Counted from the stretch's first letter, positions 39,117 through 48,238 are shown. The stretch is 64,000 nucleotides of DNA from Kiloniellaceae bacterium (GCA_021776195.1 JAJFGK010000090.1:1-64000); one strand, 5' to 3'. The notes: generated from the letters alone by a model not told the origin. Numbers and translations are program-made.

Positions 39117-39197
39117 CTGCGTGCAGGCCGTGAAGCCACGGACTTCCATGTCCTCGATCATGCGCCGGCGCAACGGGCTGATAGCTTGGTCTGTCAT
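39117..39197 (-). pseudogene. N-terminal fragment of a tyrosine recombinase (IS91-associated integrase type)
   Basis: On the minus strand from ATG 39197 the sequence reads MTDQAISPLRRRMIEDMEVR and GFTACTQ. This is the characteristic N-terminus of integrases that accompany IS91-type elements. After 27 codons it runs directly into the IS6 fragment on the opposite strand. Only this head remains, so it is non-functional. Confidence 0.7.
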
Positions 39198-39259
39198 GGG
39201 TCTGTTCCTTCCGCTGAGACCATGGTTGGGGATCCACAATCTCAACAGGGAACAGACCC
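39198..39259. repeat. 11-bp perfect inverted repeat upstream of the integrase fragment
   Basis: GGGTCTGTTCC at 39198-39208 is matched by GGAACAGACCC at 39249-39259, with 40 bp between. It starts directly before the integrase start codon. It could be a recombinase or element-end structure; no partner end was found. Confidence 0.6.
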
Positions 39260-39361
39260 GGCCCGTTACCGCTCCGATATCACCACCTACCGCAACAAAC
39301 TCCCGCGAGAGCGGTTTGGTCCCACGGCTACGAGCTGGCCTTGCGCGGCGCCTTCAGCAAC

Positions 39362-39453
39362 AGTGAGTTACGAGTGGTAAGCGGAAGTGCTGGCCCCTGT
39401 TCGATCGCTTTGCCTCCGGGTCTCGGCGCGGCTGGCGAGCTGCGATAAGGCGT
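39362..39453 (+). repeat. Diverged 92-bp direct repeat, copy B
   Basis: This is the partner of 37739-37830 (gapless alignment, roughly 70-75% identity by eye). It lies after the IS/integrase scar and before the PhyH-family gene. The two copies bracket about 1.6 kb of lower-GC and mobile-element sequence. Confidence 0.65.
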
Positions 39454-39560
39454 GCCTTTGACTGAGAGCGGACCAGCTTATCGCTGTTCGCGATCTGAGC
39501 TTGACAGCCCAGCTGTCGCTGGGACTAAACCCAAGGGGCGTTTGTGAGCGAGCGAGAGCG

Positions 39561-40562
39561 ATGATGCCGAAAGGTCTGACAGCGGATCAACTGAACGAAT
39601 TTGAGAACAATGGATATCTGGTGCTTCACGATGTGCTCCACGAGTACGACCTCGCTCCGGTGCGTACCGAGTATGAGACTCTCTTGGACAGAGTTGCCTC
39701 TCGGCTATACGACATTGGCGCGATCGCAACGGCTTATGCCGGCTTGTCCTTCGACCAACGCTACTCAAGGATTGTCAGCGAGTGCAGCGATGTCTTCCCG
39801 CAAATGGACATCACCTTTCCCGTCAAGCAGACACTGCCCGACGACCCACCAATCCATTTGGGCCAAGCGGTTCTCGACCTGCTGACCCATGAGCAGATTC
39901 TCGATGTTGTCGAGGCCGTGATCGGACCCGAGATTTTTTCAAATCCTACCCAACACCTTCGGCTCAAACCCCCTGAAAGGCTCTTACAGTCGAGCCTGTC
40001 CCGAGGCTATGTCGGGAGAACCGCGTGGCATCAGGATTTGGCGGGACTGCTCGACGAAGCGCTGGAGACGAATCTCTTGACGGTTTGGATTGCCATCAGC
40101 GATGCGAGTGAGGAGCAAGGCTGTCTCGTCGCTATTCCCGGAAGCCATCGGAGCAACGGAGGAGAATTGACAGTCCACTGCCCCGAGGACGAGAAGAATC
40201 CAGCCAATCGCATAGTCGGACGCAGGTTGGCGCCGGGACCCCGTGTCCCGCTGCCGGTGCGGAAGGGCGCCGTCGTTCTTTTGCACAAGCTGACCCAACA
40301 CGCATCGCTCCCCAACCGATCCAACGATCTTCGTTTTGCATTTGATCTTCGCTACCAACCGATTGGCCAGCCGACTGGTCGGCCCGCCTTTCCAGGATTT
40401 GTCGCTCGCTCCAGAAAGAGGCCCGGAGACGTGCTGCGGTGCGCCCAAGCGTGGGAGTCGCAGTGGCAAAGTTCGCTGGAAGCCATTCGCCAAGGCGTCT
40501 ACCGCGGTCCAATCTATGAATCAGCGCGATGGGAGTCCTACGGCGGCATCCCACCCTGCTGA
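39561..40562 (+). CDS. Phytanoyl-CoA dioxygenase (PhyH)-family Fe(II)/2-oxoglutarate oxygenase
   Basis: The 333-aa protein has a double-stranded beta-helix core. The HxD iron ligands are in WHQDL (His157, Asp159) and the distal His in LTQHASLPNRS (His247); an Arg in the following segment should bind 2-oxoglutarate. GAGAG precedes the ATG at 39561. Base composition is lower in GC than the neighbouring core genes, in keeping with a position beside the IS scar. It converges on the Rieske oxygenase gene. The substrate is unknown; PhyH enzymes hydroxylate lipids, amino acids and natural products. Confidence 0.8.
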   Translation: MMPKGLTADQLNEFENNGYLVLHDVLHEYDLAPVRTEYETLLDRVASRLYDIGAIATAYAGLSFDQRYSRIVSECSDVFPQMDITFPVKQTLPDDPPIHLGQAVLDLLTHEQILDVVEAVIGPEIFSNPTQHLRLKPPERLLQSSLSRGYVGRTAWHQDLAGLLDEALETNLLTVWIAISDASEEQGCLVAIPGSHRSNGGELTVHCPEDEKNPANRIVGRRLAPGPRVPLPVRKGAVVLLHKLTQHASLPNRSNDLRFAFDLRYQPIGQPTGRPAFPGFVARSRKRPGDVLRCAQAWESQWQSSLEAIRQGVYRGPIYESARWESYGGIPPC

Positions 40563-40681
40563 TTGTCTGCTCGTGGCAATCTTTCTCCGTACCGCGCAAT
40601 GGTCAGTTGCGGAGAGTTCGGGATCGTAAGCCACACTTCCTGGTGCTGATCGGACACACACCCACACCACCCACTGCCGCC

Positions 40682-41812
40682 CTACCGGTCGCAGGCCTCG
40701 ACGATCATCTCCTGGAAGCGGCGCACCGGGGTTTCCCAATGCGGCGAGAGGACGCCGCCTTCATCGGCGACCGGCGAGCGGCGGCCCTGCTGCAGGCGCT
40801 CGCAGATCCAATGGTCCTCCTTGTGGACCCCGGTCCAGAGGGTCTTGATGGCCTCGACCTCCGAAGCGGGTATCTGGTCGGCGCGGCTGTGGTAGAGCAT
40901 GCGGCGCTGGCGGGTCACGCCGGGCGCCACCGGCTGGTTCAGATAGACCCCCATCTGATCCGGAAAGTACCAACCCAGGACGAAGCTGGGAAAGAGCGTC
41001 AGGTAGCGCGAGGAAACATCCAGCGTGTCGGCCTGCTGTTCCTCCGCCTTAGCCTGCTGGCTCTCGGCCACGTCGACCGCGCTGCCCAGGCAGGGGCCCT
41101 CGACGATGGTGTAGTGGTCGAGCAGGGGCTGGTTGGTCGTGGAGGAATGCAGGAACTGGACGTGGTAGGGCTCCATGAAGTTTTCCATCAGGAACTTCCA
41201 GTTGGTCGGCACCTCGCCGAACTCGATGGACCCGATGGGTTTGATCGCGGCCAGGTCGAGGCCAGCGAAGCGGTCGATCAGCGGTTTGGCGTAGATCTCG
41301 AAATCCTCTGCCTCGCCGCTCACGTTGACGAAGACCCAGTCGCTCCAGGTGACGCTGCGCACCGGCCGCAGACCGAAGTCCTCGCGCGGGAAGTCCGGCG
41401 GGAAATGGGTCTCGGGCCCGCCGAAGTGGGGCGCCGAGCGCAGTGCGCCGTCGAGCCCGTAAACCCAGGCGTGATAGGGGCAGCGGATCACCGGGCCGAC
41501 GTTGCCCGGTTCGTCCAGCAGCTTGGCGCAGCGGTGCCGGCAGACATTGTGGAAGGCCTGGATCGCGCCGGACTTGCCGCGGATCAGGAACAGCGGCAGG
41601 CCGGCGACCTCGACCGGCTGGACGTCGCCCGGATTCGGCAACTCGTGGGCGAAGCCGGTGAAGACCCAGCCGTCGCGAAACAGGGTCTCGAATTCCAAGT
41701 CGAGAAAAGCCTGGTCCGTATAGGCCCGCGACGGCAGGCCGGCATGGAGCGGTCCCTGACCCTTGAAGGCGCTCAGCCCGCCGGCGCCGAGGATTGTATC
41801 GAGACGGCCCAT
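40682..41812 (-). CDS. Rieske 2Fe-2S aromatic-ring/amine oxygenase, alpha subunit
   Basis: The 376-aa protein has the Rieske cluster ligands CRH (91-93) and CPYH (111-114), then a catalytic domain with mononuclear-iron ligands in NFMEPYHVQFLH (His217, His222). The size and a single alpha subunit suggest the choline/betaine/carnitine monooxygenase-like branch as much as an aromatic ring hydroxylase. No reductase or ferredoxin partner is adjacent. It ends at 40682. A deleted copy of its 3' end lies at 37664-37735. Confidence 0.85.
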   Translation of the reverse strand: MGRLDTILGAGGLSAFKGQGPLHAGLPSRAYTDQAFLDLEFETLFRDGWVFTGFAHELPNPGDVQPVEVAGLPLFLIRGKSGAIQAFHNVCRHRCAKLLDEPGNVGPVIRCPYHAWVYGLDGALRSAPHFGGPETHFPPDFPREDFGLRPVRSVTWSDWVFVNVSGEAEDFEIYAKPLIDRFAGLDLAAIKPIGSIEFGEVPTNWKFLMENFMEPYHVQFLHSSTTNQPLLDHYTIVEGPCLGSAVDVAESQQAKAEEQQADTLDVSSRYLTLFPSFVLGWYFPDQMGVYLNQPVAPGVTRQRRMLYHSRADQIPASEVEAIKTLWTGVHKEDHWICERLQQGRRSPVADEGGVLSPHWETPVRRFQEMIVEACDR

Positions 41813-42256
41813 GGTGGCTCAGCCCTCCTCCTCCGAAAGTCGACCGGGTCGGCAGACCCGGGTCAGCAGACACAGATCCCGACTTTCGATCCGCGAAGGA
41901 GCGGGTGTCAATGCGTTATCGTCATCGGTGCGGATTCCGAGGCCCGTGCCCTGTTGTGCAGCCCAAGGCATCATCCCGGATCTCCGGGATCTCGGGCCGC
42001 CGCCTTGCACCATGCCGCGCCAGATCCCGGATCGCGGACTTTTCCTCCCAAATCGAAGAGGCTTTAGCCTCGGAGATTTGGAGAAAAGTCGCGTCCGGGA
42101 TGACGATCCCATAGATGATCGCGTCACCCCGGACGGAACCCGGCCCGGCGGCCGGGGGCCGAGCCGGGGTCTCTGGCCGTGGTCTCGGGCCGGGGCTTTT
42201 CCCCGACGAGATCCCGGCTCAAGGCAGCGTCGTGTCCCTACACGACGGTGCGTGCC
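41813..42256. other. Palindrome-rich intergenic region
   Basis: This 444-bp region lacks a credible gene but carries several dyads. A short hairpin is at 41974-41991 (ATCCCGG/CCGGGAT), a long one at 42025-42102, and GC-rich ones lie around 42135-42210. The ATCCCGG-type arms recur, as in dispersed palindromic elements of alphaproteobacteria. Confidence 0.55.
42025..42102. repeat. Large imperfect cruciform-forming palindrome
   Basis: The left arm (42025-42055) and right arm (42076-42102) pair over about 27 bp with a few bulges; they share ATCCCGGA, CGCG, ACTTTT and CAAATC blocks. The apex is a perfect inner hairpin GAGGC-TTTA-GCCTC. It is between two genes that are both read leftward, after the upstream phosphodiesterase gene. 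Confidence 0.75.
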
Positions 42257-43015
42257 CTAGTCGGTGACGAGGCGGGCCTCGCTGACGAGGCCGGCGTCTT
42301 GGGTGAGACTGTGGAGCTGGTAGATCGGCCGCTCGCGGGCCTGGGTCTCGTCGATACCCTTTCGCACGTCGACCGCCACGCTGGCCATGGTGGTCGCCTG
42401 GGTTCCGGCCCAGGGCTGGTTCGTCGGGCAGTGAACGTGGCCGCAGAGCAGCCGCAGGGCTTGGGGATGCCTGCTGACGACACTGGCCAGGCCCTCGGCG
42501 TCCGCGGGCCGGCGGTAACCGCCGATGTAGTGGTCGTCGATATCGAAGGGCGGGTGGTGGATGTAGAGCAGCGTCGGCTTGTCCGGCGCCGCGCCGAGGG
42601 CACCGTCCAGCCAGGCCTGGCGCTCCTGGCAATAGACGCCCTTTCGCTCCCCCGCTTGCGTCGAATCGAGCGCGACCAGACGAAGCGGATGGGTTTCGAC
42701 CGTGTAGTGGAGGAAGTCGCCCTTCCGGGGCAGGTAGCCATGGTCGCCGAAGGCACCGCGCAGGGCCTCGCGCTTGTCGCGGTTGCCGGGGATCACGTAA
42801 AGCGGCGCCTCCAGGGGGGCCAGAATCGCGCGCAGGTGCTCGTACTCCTCGGGCCGGCCGTACTGCACCATGTCACCGGTGTGGACCACCGCATCGGGCT
42901 GCTGGCGGTTGATGTCCTCGACACAGCGCCGCAGGTTGTCGGCCCGGCGCGGGGCCTCGGCCTGGTCCGACGAGGACGCCAGGATGTGCGTGTCGCTGAT
43001 CTGCGCGATTTTCAT
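42257..43015 (-). CDS. Class III cyclic-nucleotide phosphodiesterase / metallophosphoesterase (CpdA-like)
   Basis: The 252-aa calcineurin-like phosphoesterase has all metal motifs in order: QISDTH, HTGDMVQYG, PGNRDKRE, YIHHPPF and CGHVHCP. The order and length match CpdA-type 3',5'-cAMP phosphodiesterases, which lower cAMP; other phosphodiester substrates are possible. The ATG at 43015 starts MKIAQISDTH, the family-typical N-terminus. Confidence 0.8.
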   Translation of the reverse strand: MKIAQISDTHILASSSDQAEAPRRADNLRRCVEDINRQQPDAVVHTGDMVQYGRPEEYEHLRAILAPLEAPLYVIPGNRDKREALRGAFGDHGYLPRKGDFLHYTVETHPLRLVALDSTQAGERKGVYCQERQAWLDGALGAAPDKPTLLYIHHPPFDIDDHYIGGYRRPADAEGLASVVSRHPQALRLLCGHVHCPTNQPWAGTQATTMASVAVDVRKGIDETQARERPIYQLHSLTQDAGLVSEARLVTD

Positions 43016-43165
43016 CGGACTGTGAGCCCCCCGGTGGCGCCCCACGGCGGAGCGGTTGGATTGTATGGCCCGACCGCGATTCTGTCCAACAGCCTGGCGC
43101 TCTTTCTGCGTCCCGCACCCTGGGTTCATCGCGGCAACCGATTCGACACCTAGGACCCAGGCCGG

Positions 43166-43777
43166 TTAACTTGAAGCCCCCTGCGGGTGGTAGCGGAAAT
43201 GTCCGGTGATCGGAAAATCGAACAGCATGTCTTCGAGCCGGGGCCCGCGTCCGATGTTGTGCACGATGAGGGGCCGCTTGCCATCGGCAGAGCGTTGCCC
43301 GGTGACGATCCCGATATGCGGCCGGCTGCCGCCCACCAGCCAGGTGACCAGATCGCCCGGCCGATAGGCTGACGGATCGCGATCCACCGGCAAGCGCGCG
43401 CCTTTGCGGGTCAAGAAAGCCGCCAGATTGGGCACCCGGCGATGGTCGATGTTGCGGTCGGGCCGCGTCAGGCCCCAGAAGGCCGGATAGGCAGCGAAGT
43501 GATCGGCCATATCCTCATGCACCAATCTTTGCAGATCGATGCCCAGGGCGCGGTAGGCGCGGATCACCACATCGCTGCAGACACCCCGGTCCGGCGCCAC
43601 ATCCCCGAGCGGATAGGCAATGGTCCTGTAGGCGCCGTCATAGACCACCCGGTGCGCCGTGCGCGCCAGGGCCGCGGCTTCGAGCCGCGCGGAGAAGGGC
43701 GCCGGCGCGTCGGCGACAGCGTCGGTCAGACCGATCAGGACAATCAGAAAAGAGAGCAACGCACGCATGCCGGCCAT
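43166..43777 (-). CDS. DUF1287 secreted protein (NlpC/P60-like fold)
   Basis: The 203-aa protein has a signal peptide (MRALLSFLIVLIGLTDAVADA). The DUF1287 domain carries the conserved cysteine in RGVCSDVVIRAYRALGIDLQ and histidines in PHIGIVTG and IVHNIGRGP, a possible Cys-His-type hydrolase arrangement acting in the periplasm. GGAGG lies close upstream of the ATG at 43777; 43768 is an alternative start. It is about 42 bp from the convergent-order sat gene on the same strand and could be the tail of the sulfur operon. Confidence 0.72.
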   Translation of the reverse strand: MAGMRALLSFLIVLIGLTDAVADAPAPFSARLEAAALARTAHRVVYDGAYRTIAYPLGDVAPDRGVCSDVVIRAYRALGIDLQRLVHEDMADHFAAYPAFWGLTRPDRNIDHRRVPNLAAFLTRKGARLPVDRDPSAYRPGDLVTWLVGGSRPHIGIVTGQRSADGKRPLIVHNIGRGPRLEDMLFDFPITGHFRYHPQGASS

Positions 43778-43819
43778 CCCGCCTCCAGAATGCGGCAAAG
43801 TGATGGCGTTCTTCCGGTC

Positions 43820-44998
43820 TTAGCTGCCTTCCAGCCCGTCGTAGTAGGCCTGCAGCACGGCGAGGACCTCCGGCCGGCTGAATTCCAGGGGCACCTCTTC
43901 GTGCTTGGCGAACATCTCGCGCAGCCGGGTTCCCGAGATGGCGAGCTGGCTCTCCTTGCCGTGCGGACAGGTGCGGCCGGTGGCCATGCCATCGCACTTG
44001 AAGCAGTAGAAGGTGATGTCGATCTTCAGCGCCTGGGTCTCCAGGCCGCCGGCCGGAATCTCGTCGAAAATCCTGTGCGCGTCGAAGGGGCCGTAGTAGT
44101 CGCCGACGCCGGCATGGTCGCGCCCCACCACCAGATGGGAACAGCCGAAATTCTGCCGGAAGAGGGCATGCAGCAGGGCTTCGCGCGGGCCGGCATAGCG
44201 CATTTCGATGGGATAGCCGGCCTGAATGGCGGTGCCCGGCACGAAGTAGTTCTCGACCAGGGCATCGATCGCCCGCACCCGCACGTCGGCTGGAATGTCG
44301 CCGGGCTTCAGGGCGCCCAGGACCTGGTGGATCAGGAGGCCATCGCAGATCTCGACGGCGATCTTGGCCAGGTACTCATGGCTGCGATGCATGGGGTTGC
44401 GGGTCTGGAAGGCCGCCACCTTGGACCAGCCCAGGGCCTCGAAGCGGGCGCGGGTTTCGGCCGGCCGCAGGTAGAGATCCGGGTAGGTCTGCGGGTAGAC
44501 GCCCTCGCTCAGGGCCCGCACCGGTCCGGCCAGATTGACCGCGCCCTGGCTCATCACCTTGGCGACGCCGGGGTGCTTGCCGTCCGTGGTCCGATAGACC
44601 TCGGAACACTCCAACTGCCGGTCGATCGCGTATTTTTCCTCGACCGTCATCAGGGCCATGATCTCGCGCGTCCCCTCGTCGACCAGGGCGATCTCCTCGC
44701 CGGCGCCGATGCCGTCGGCCAGGTCCTGACCGCAGGAAAGCGTGATCGGGATCGGCCAGAACAGGCCGTTCGCCATTTTCATCCCGGTGCAGACGCCGCG
44801 CCAGTCGTCCTGCCCCATGAAACCGTCGAGCGGCGTATAGGCGCCCATGGCCAGCATCACCAGATCGGAACTCTCGCGGCTGGTCATGGGCACGGCCTTC
44901 AGGCCCGGCGCCCGCTTCAGGTCCGATGCCGCCTGCGCTGGGTCGACCAGCAGGGGCCGGAGCGGCCCGCCACCGTGCGGCAGAACCAGTTTGGACAT
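43820..44998 (-). CDS. sat: Sulfate adenylyltransferase (ATP sulfurylase)
   Basis: This is a 392-aa ATP sulfurylase of the single-chain type found in sulfur oxidisers and reducers. The motifs are [11 protein letters not shown] (QxRNPxHxxH) and [10 protein letters not shown] (GRDHAG). A zinc-finger-like set CFKC plus a later Cys and His (TCPHG) lies near residue 340. In the oxidative direction it converts APS plus pyrophosphate to sulfate plus ATP, substrate-level phosphorylation. It is downstream of aprA by 106 bp in the aprMBA-sat set. Confidence 0.93.
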   Translation of the reverse strand: MSKLVLPHGGGPLRPLLVDPAQAASDLKRAPGLKAVPMTSRESSDLVMLAMGAYTPLDGFMGQDDWRGVCTGMKMANGLFWPIPITLSCGQDLADGIGAGEEIALVDEGTREIMALMTVEEKYAIDRQLECSEVYRTTDGKHPGVAKVMSQGAVNLAGPVRALSEGVYPQTYPDLYLRPAETRARFEALGWSKVAAFQTRNPMHRSHEYLAKIAVEICDGLLIHQVLGALKPGDIPADVRVRAIDALVENYFVPGTAIQAGYPIEMRYAGPREALLHALFRQNFGCSHLVVGRDHAGVGDYYGPFDAHRIFDEIPAGGLETQALKIDITFYCFKCDGMATGRTCPHGKESQLAISGTRLREMFAKHEEVPLEFSRPEVLAVLQAYYDGLEGS

Positions 44999-45104
44999 CG
45001 CACGCGCTCCCTTTGACTATGAACATCCATCCCGATGAGACCCGACCGGCGGGCCGCAGCCGACCAGGGCCGTTTCGGGGAATTCCGGCCAATCGACGAT
45101 GTGC

Positions 45105-46949
45105 CTAATCGACGATGTGATAAACGGGAGCCTTCTCCATTTCCCACTTGCCCGATTCCCGGTCGTACTGGGACAGGGTGAAGCAATGCCAGTCGGTGTC
45201 GTCCAGCTTGGGATGGTCGGCCCGGTAGTAGTAGCCCGGCCAGCGGGTTTCCTGCCGGAACATGGTGTGATGGGTCACGCACTCCGATGCCAGGGCCCGG
45301 TGTTGCAGCTCCCAGGCCCGCTGGAGCTGGTGCAGGTCCTCGGCGCCGAGATGATTCAGGTCTTCCTTCAACATGCCCAGCAGCTCCAGGCCGCGGGTCA
45401 GCAAGGGCTCGTTGGTGGTGTAGTGGGAGCTGATGCCGCCGACATACTCGTCCATGATCTTCTCGAGACGCTGAAGGCCGTTGATCGGCAGCAGGTAGCT
45501 CGGCGACACGGTGCCGGCGGTAATTTCGTTGCGGCCGATGGCGTAGTTCTCCAAGGGCTGGAAGACGACCTTCTCGAGGTTTTCGTACTCCTCTTCGCTG
45601 ACCTGGGGCTGGTTCGTGCCCAGGTCGTCCACGTACTTGACCGCCGCCTTGCCGGCGATCCGGCCTTCGGTGAAGGAGCCCGACGAGAACTTGTGAGCCG
45701 TGCCGCCGATGGTGTCGCCGGCACCGAACAGGCCATCGACGGTCATCATCCGGTTATAGCCCCACTGGTACTCGTCGGGGGCGTAGTCCTCCGGTCCGCT
45801 GGCCCAGGCGCCCGAGCAGGTGGCGTGGGAGCCCATGACGTAGGGCTCGGAGGTGGTCAGCTCGGGGTTGGTGTGCTTGGGGTCGATGTTCTGCGAGGCC
45901 CAGACCACCGCCTGGCCGATCGTCATGCCGAGAAAGTTCTCCCAGCCGACGGTCTCCTTGTGCGGGTCCTGAAAGGCCTCCTTGGTCACCATGCGGATCG
46001 GGCCTCGGCCGGCCTTGACCTCCTCCAGGATGGCGTGATTGCGCAGGCAGGTCGGCACCGGGTGCCGGTCGATGTAGTCCCCGACCAGCTCCTTGGTGTT
46101 TTCGTACCAGTTGGATTCGTACTCGTTGCCGTAGGCATTCTCGGTGTAGGTCTTGAGGTGCAGGAAGTAGGCGCCGACCGGACCATAGCCGTCCTTGAAG
46201 CGGGTCAGGACGATGCGGTTTTCCATCTGCGTCATCTTGGCGCCGAGTTGGATCGGCAGCGCATAGGCCGAGGCGCTGCTCCAGGGGGCGTACCAGGTCC
46301 GCCCCATGCCTTCGCCCACCGCGCGGGGCTTGAAGATGTGCGACGCGCCGCCGGCGCCGATGATGACGGCCTTGGCGCGGAACACATAGTAATCGCCGGT
46401 CCGGACATTGAAACCGACCGCTCCGGCGACCCGGTTGGGCTTGGTCTTGTCGGTCAGCAGGTGGGTGATCATGACCCGGTTGTAGACCTCGGTGGCGGCC
46501 TTGCGGGCGGCCTCGGCGACGATCGGCTTGTAGCTTTCGCCGTGGATCATGATCTGCCACTTGCCCTCGCGCAGGTAGCGCCCGGTCTCCGGGTCCTTCA
46601 TGATCGGCAGGCCCCACTCCTCGAACTTGTGCACCGTGGAGTCGACGTGCCGGGCGATGTCGTAGCCGAGGTCCTCGCGCACCAGACCCATGAGGTCATT
46701 GCGGGCATAGCGGACGTGGTCTTCGGGCTGGTTCTCGTTCCACTGCATGCCCATGTAGCAGTTGATCGCATAGAGGCCCTGGGCGACGGCGCCGCTGCGC
46801 TCGATGTTGGCCTTCTCGACGACGACGACTTTCTTGTCGCGGCCCCAGTAGCGGGATTCGTAGGTCGCCCCGCAGCCGGCCATGCCGCCGCCGACGACCA
46901 GGATGTCCGAATCCACGAAAACCGTTTTTCGGCGTGTGAAGAAACCCAC
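45105..46949 (-). CDS. aprA: Adenylylsulfate reductase, alpha (FAD) subunit
   Basis: The 614-aa catalytic flavoprotein has an N-terminal FAD motif ILVVGGGMAGCGATYESRYW, then EKANIERSGAVAQGLYAINC and AGDTIGGTAHKFSSGSF near the C-terminal third. In this setting it runs as a sulfite plus AMP to APS oxidase in the cytoplasm. The start is a GTG at 46949 with GGGAG upstream, overlapping the aprB stop by one base (TAGTG). A longer frame upstream overlaps aprB and is not used. Confidence 0.95.
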   Translation of the reverse strand: MGFFTRRKTVFVDSDILVVGGGMAGCGATYESRYWGRDKKVVVVEKANIERSGAVAQGLYAINCYMGMQWNENQPEDHVRYARNDLMGLVREDLGYDIARHVDSTVHKFEEWGLPIMKDPETGRYLREGKWQIMIHGESYKPIVAEAARKAATEVYNRVMITHLLTDKTKPNRVAGAVGFNVRTGDYYVFRAKAVIIGAGGASHIFKPRAVGEGMGRTWYAPWSSASAYALPIQLGAKMTQMENRIVLTRFKDGYGPVGAYFLHLKTYTENAYGNEYESNWYENTKELVGDYIDRHPVPTCLRNHAILEEVKAGRGPIRMVTKEAFQDPHKETVGWENFLGMTIGQAVVWASQNIDPKHTNPELTTSEPYVMGSHATCSGAWASGPEDYAPDEYQWGYNRMMTVDGLFGAGDTIGGTAHKFSSGSFTEGRIAGKAAVKYVDDLGTNQPQVSEEEYENLEKVVFQPLENYAIGRNEITAGTVSPSYLLPINGLQRLEKIMDEYVGGISSHYTTNEPLLTRGLELLGMLKEDLNHLGAEDLHQLQRAWELQHRALASECVTHHTMFRQETRWPGYYYRADHPKLDDTDWHCFTLSQYDRESGKWEMEKAPVYHIVD

Positions 46950-47410
46950 TAGACCACTCCCTGCTTGAGCTGCTCCGGCGTCAAGGCGGGCAGTTTTTCG
47001 ATGTTGAGCGCATCGGGTTCGTGGGCGAGTTCCTGGGACTCGATCGCCTCCGCGCTGGGCGCCGCGTACTCGGCCGGCCCCTTGATCGATCCCCAGGGCG
47101 TGGTCCGGATCGGCGAGACGAAATTCTTTTCGCGGCCGTCGCGGAACTTGATCTTCCAGGAGACGGTGCCCTTTTCCTCTTCCCGGAGCACCCGGACGCT
47201 GTGGCCCATGGGCGCGAAGTCGGCATAGCCGCGACAGTCGATCGCGTTCTGCGGGCAGGCCTTCACACAGGAGTAGCATTCCCAGCACATGTTGGGCTCG
47301 ATGTTGTAGGCCCGGCGGGTCGTCTTATCGATGTGCATGATGTCGGAGGGGCAGATATCGACGCAATGGCCGCAGCCATCGCAACGGGTCATGTAAACAA
47401 ATGTCGGCAT
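46949..47410 (-). CDS. aprB: Adenylylsulfate reductase, beta (iron-sulfur) subunit
   Basis: The 153-aa ferredoxin-like subunit has two 4Fe-4S clusters. The motifs are CDGCGHCVDICP (10-21) and CWECYSCVKACP (42-53), with the characteristic AprB C-terminal tail. It carries electrons from AprA, probably to AprM in the membrane. One-base overlap with aprA indicates translational coupling. Confidence 0.95.
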   Translation of the reverse strand: MPTFVYMTRCDGCGHCVDICPSDIMHIDKTTRRAYNIEPNMCWECYSCVKACPQNAIDCRGYADFAPMGHSVRVLREEEKGTVSWKIKFRDGREKNFVSPIRTTPWGSIKGPAEYAAPSAEAIESQELAHEPDALNIEKLPALTPEQLKQGVV

Positions 47411-47452
47411 GAGATTCGTTATCTCCTGTATCGAAGACCAATAAGAAGCGGG

Positions 47453-48238
47453 CTAGTAGTGACCGGGCTGACGGCGGGCGCTGCCGAACAGCTCGGGCTT
47501 GTCGGCCGGCGCCGGCAGGTTGCTGCGCGACCCGTCCGCTTCTGCCACCCGTTTCTGGAAAGCCGCCGCGGGCTTGAAGAACATATGGGCGAACTTGGAC
47601 CAGGGTACCGATCCGAAGAGCACCGTCGTGGCGATCAGGTAAGCCCCGAGGAACAGGATCGCGCCGGCGCTGTCCGAGGCCTGCAGGACGGCCCAGATCA
47701 GGCCGAAGGTGGTGCTTGCCAGAAGCGACAAGACGAAGAGGTCGGCGCGCACGATGCGGAAGGGCGAATGGCCCTCGGCGGCGACGTCGACCCGGATGAA
47801 GAACCAGAACCAGTAGCCGCCGACGCAAACCGCCAGGGCCCCGAAATACCACAGGATCGGCAGGATGGCCGGCGTGGGCGTGGCCGGCGTCGGATAGCCG
47901 AAGACCATGATGGCGGTGGCGATGACGTAGGCCAGGAAACCGTACATGGTCAACAGGTGGGCGATCCGGCGCCGCGCGTTGCAGAACTCGGCCGAGGTCA
48001 GGACCTCGACGGCAGCGGTCTGGACCGCGAGCGACACCATTTTACCGCCACCGACCGACTTTGTGCCCTTGCCCCGGGCCTTGCGCCAGTTGTTGAAGAA
48101 GTAGGTGGCGCTCTGCTTGTGAAGAATGTCGAACAGCGTGCCGCCGACCACCAGCAGGATCATGACGACGACGTAGGTCTGCATGACGCCGGGCGATATG
48201 GAGGCCGAAAGCTCGGCAAAGGGATTGCTGTTGACCAT
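47453..48238 (-). CDS. aprM: AprM, membrane anchor for adenylylsulfate reductase
   Basis: The 261-aa membrane protein has about six hydrophobic segments (VMQTYVVVMILLVVGGTLF at 18-36 is the first) and a short soluble tail. Proteins of this type, encoded next to aprBA in sulfur oxidisers lacking the QmoABC complex, are called AprM and are thought to pass electrons to quinone. It is the first gene of the aprM-aprB-aprA-sat set, 42 bp before aprB. Confidence 0.85.
   Translation of the reverse strand: MVNSNPFAELSASISPGVMQTYVVVMILLVVGGTLFDILHKQSATYFFNNWRKARGKGTKSVGGGKMVSLAVQTAAVEVLTSAEFCNARRRIAHLLTMYGFLAYVIATAIMVFGYPTPATPTPAILPILWYFGALAVCVGGYWFWFFIRVDVAAEGHSPFRIVRADLFVLSLLASTTFGLIWAVLQASDSAGAILFLGAYLIATTVLFGSVPWSKFAHMFFKPAAAFQKRVAEADGSRSNLPAPADKPELFGSARRQPGHY

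Noticed and set aside
38685..39380. Complete functional transposase
   Set aside because: The first catalytic Asp is replaced, the C-terminal third is absent, and the frame after 39116 is antisense to an integrase fragment.
46950..47288. N-terminal extension of AprA over aprB
   Set aside because: The extension is the out-of-frame shadow of aprB; AprA homology starts at the GTG at 46949, which has its own ribosome-binding site.
43820..48238. Sulfate-reduction reading of sat/aprBA
   Set aside because: The AprM anchor instead of QmoABC and the adjacent soeABC point to oxidation; no dsrAB is in the window.
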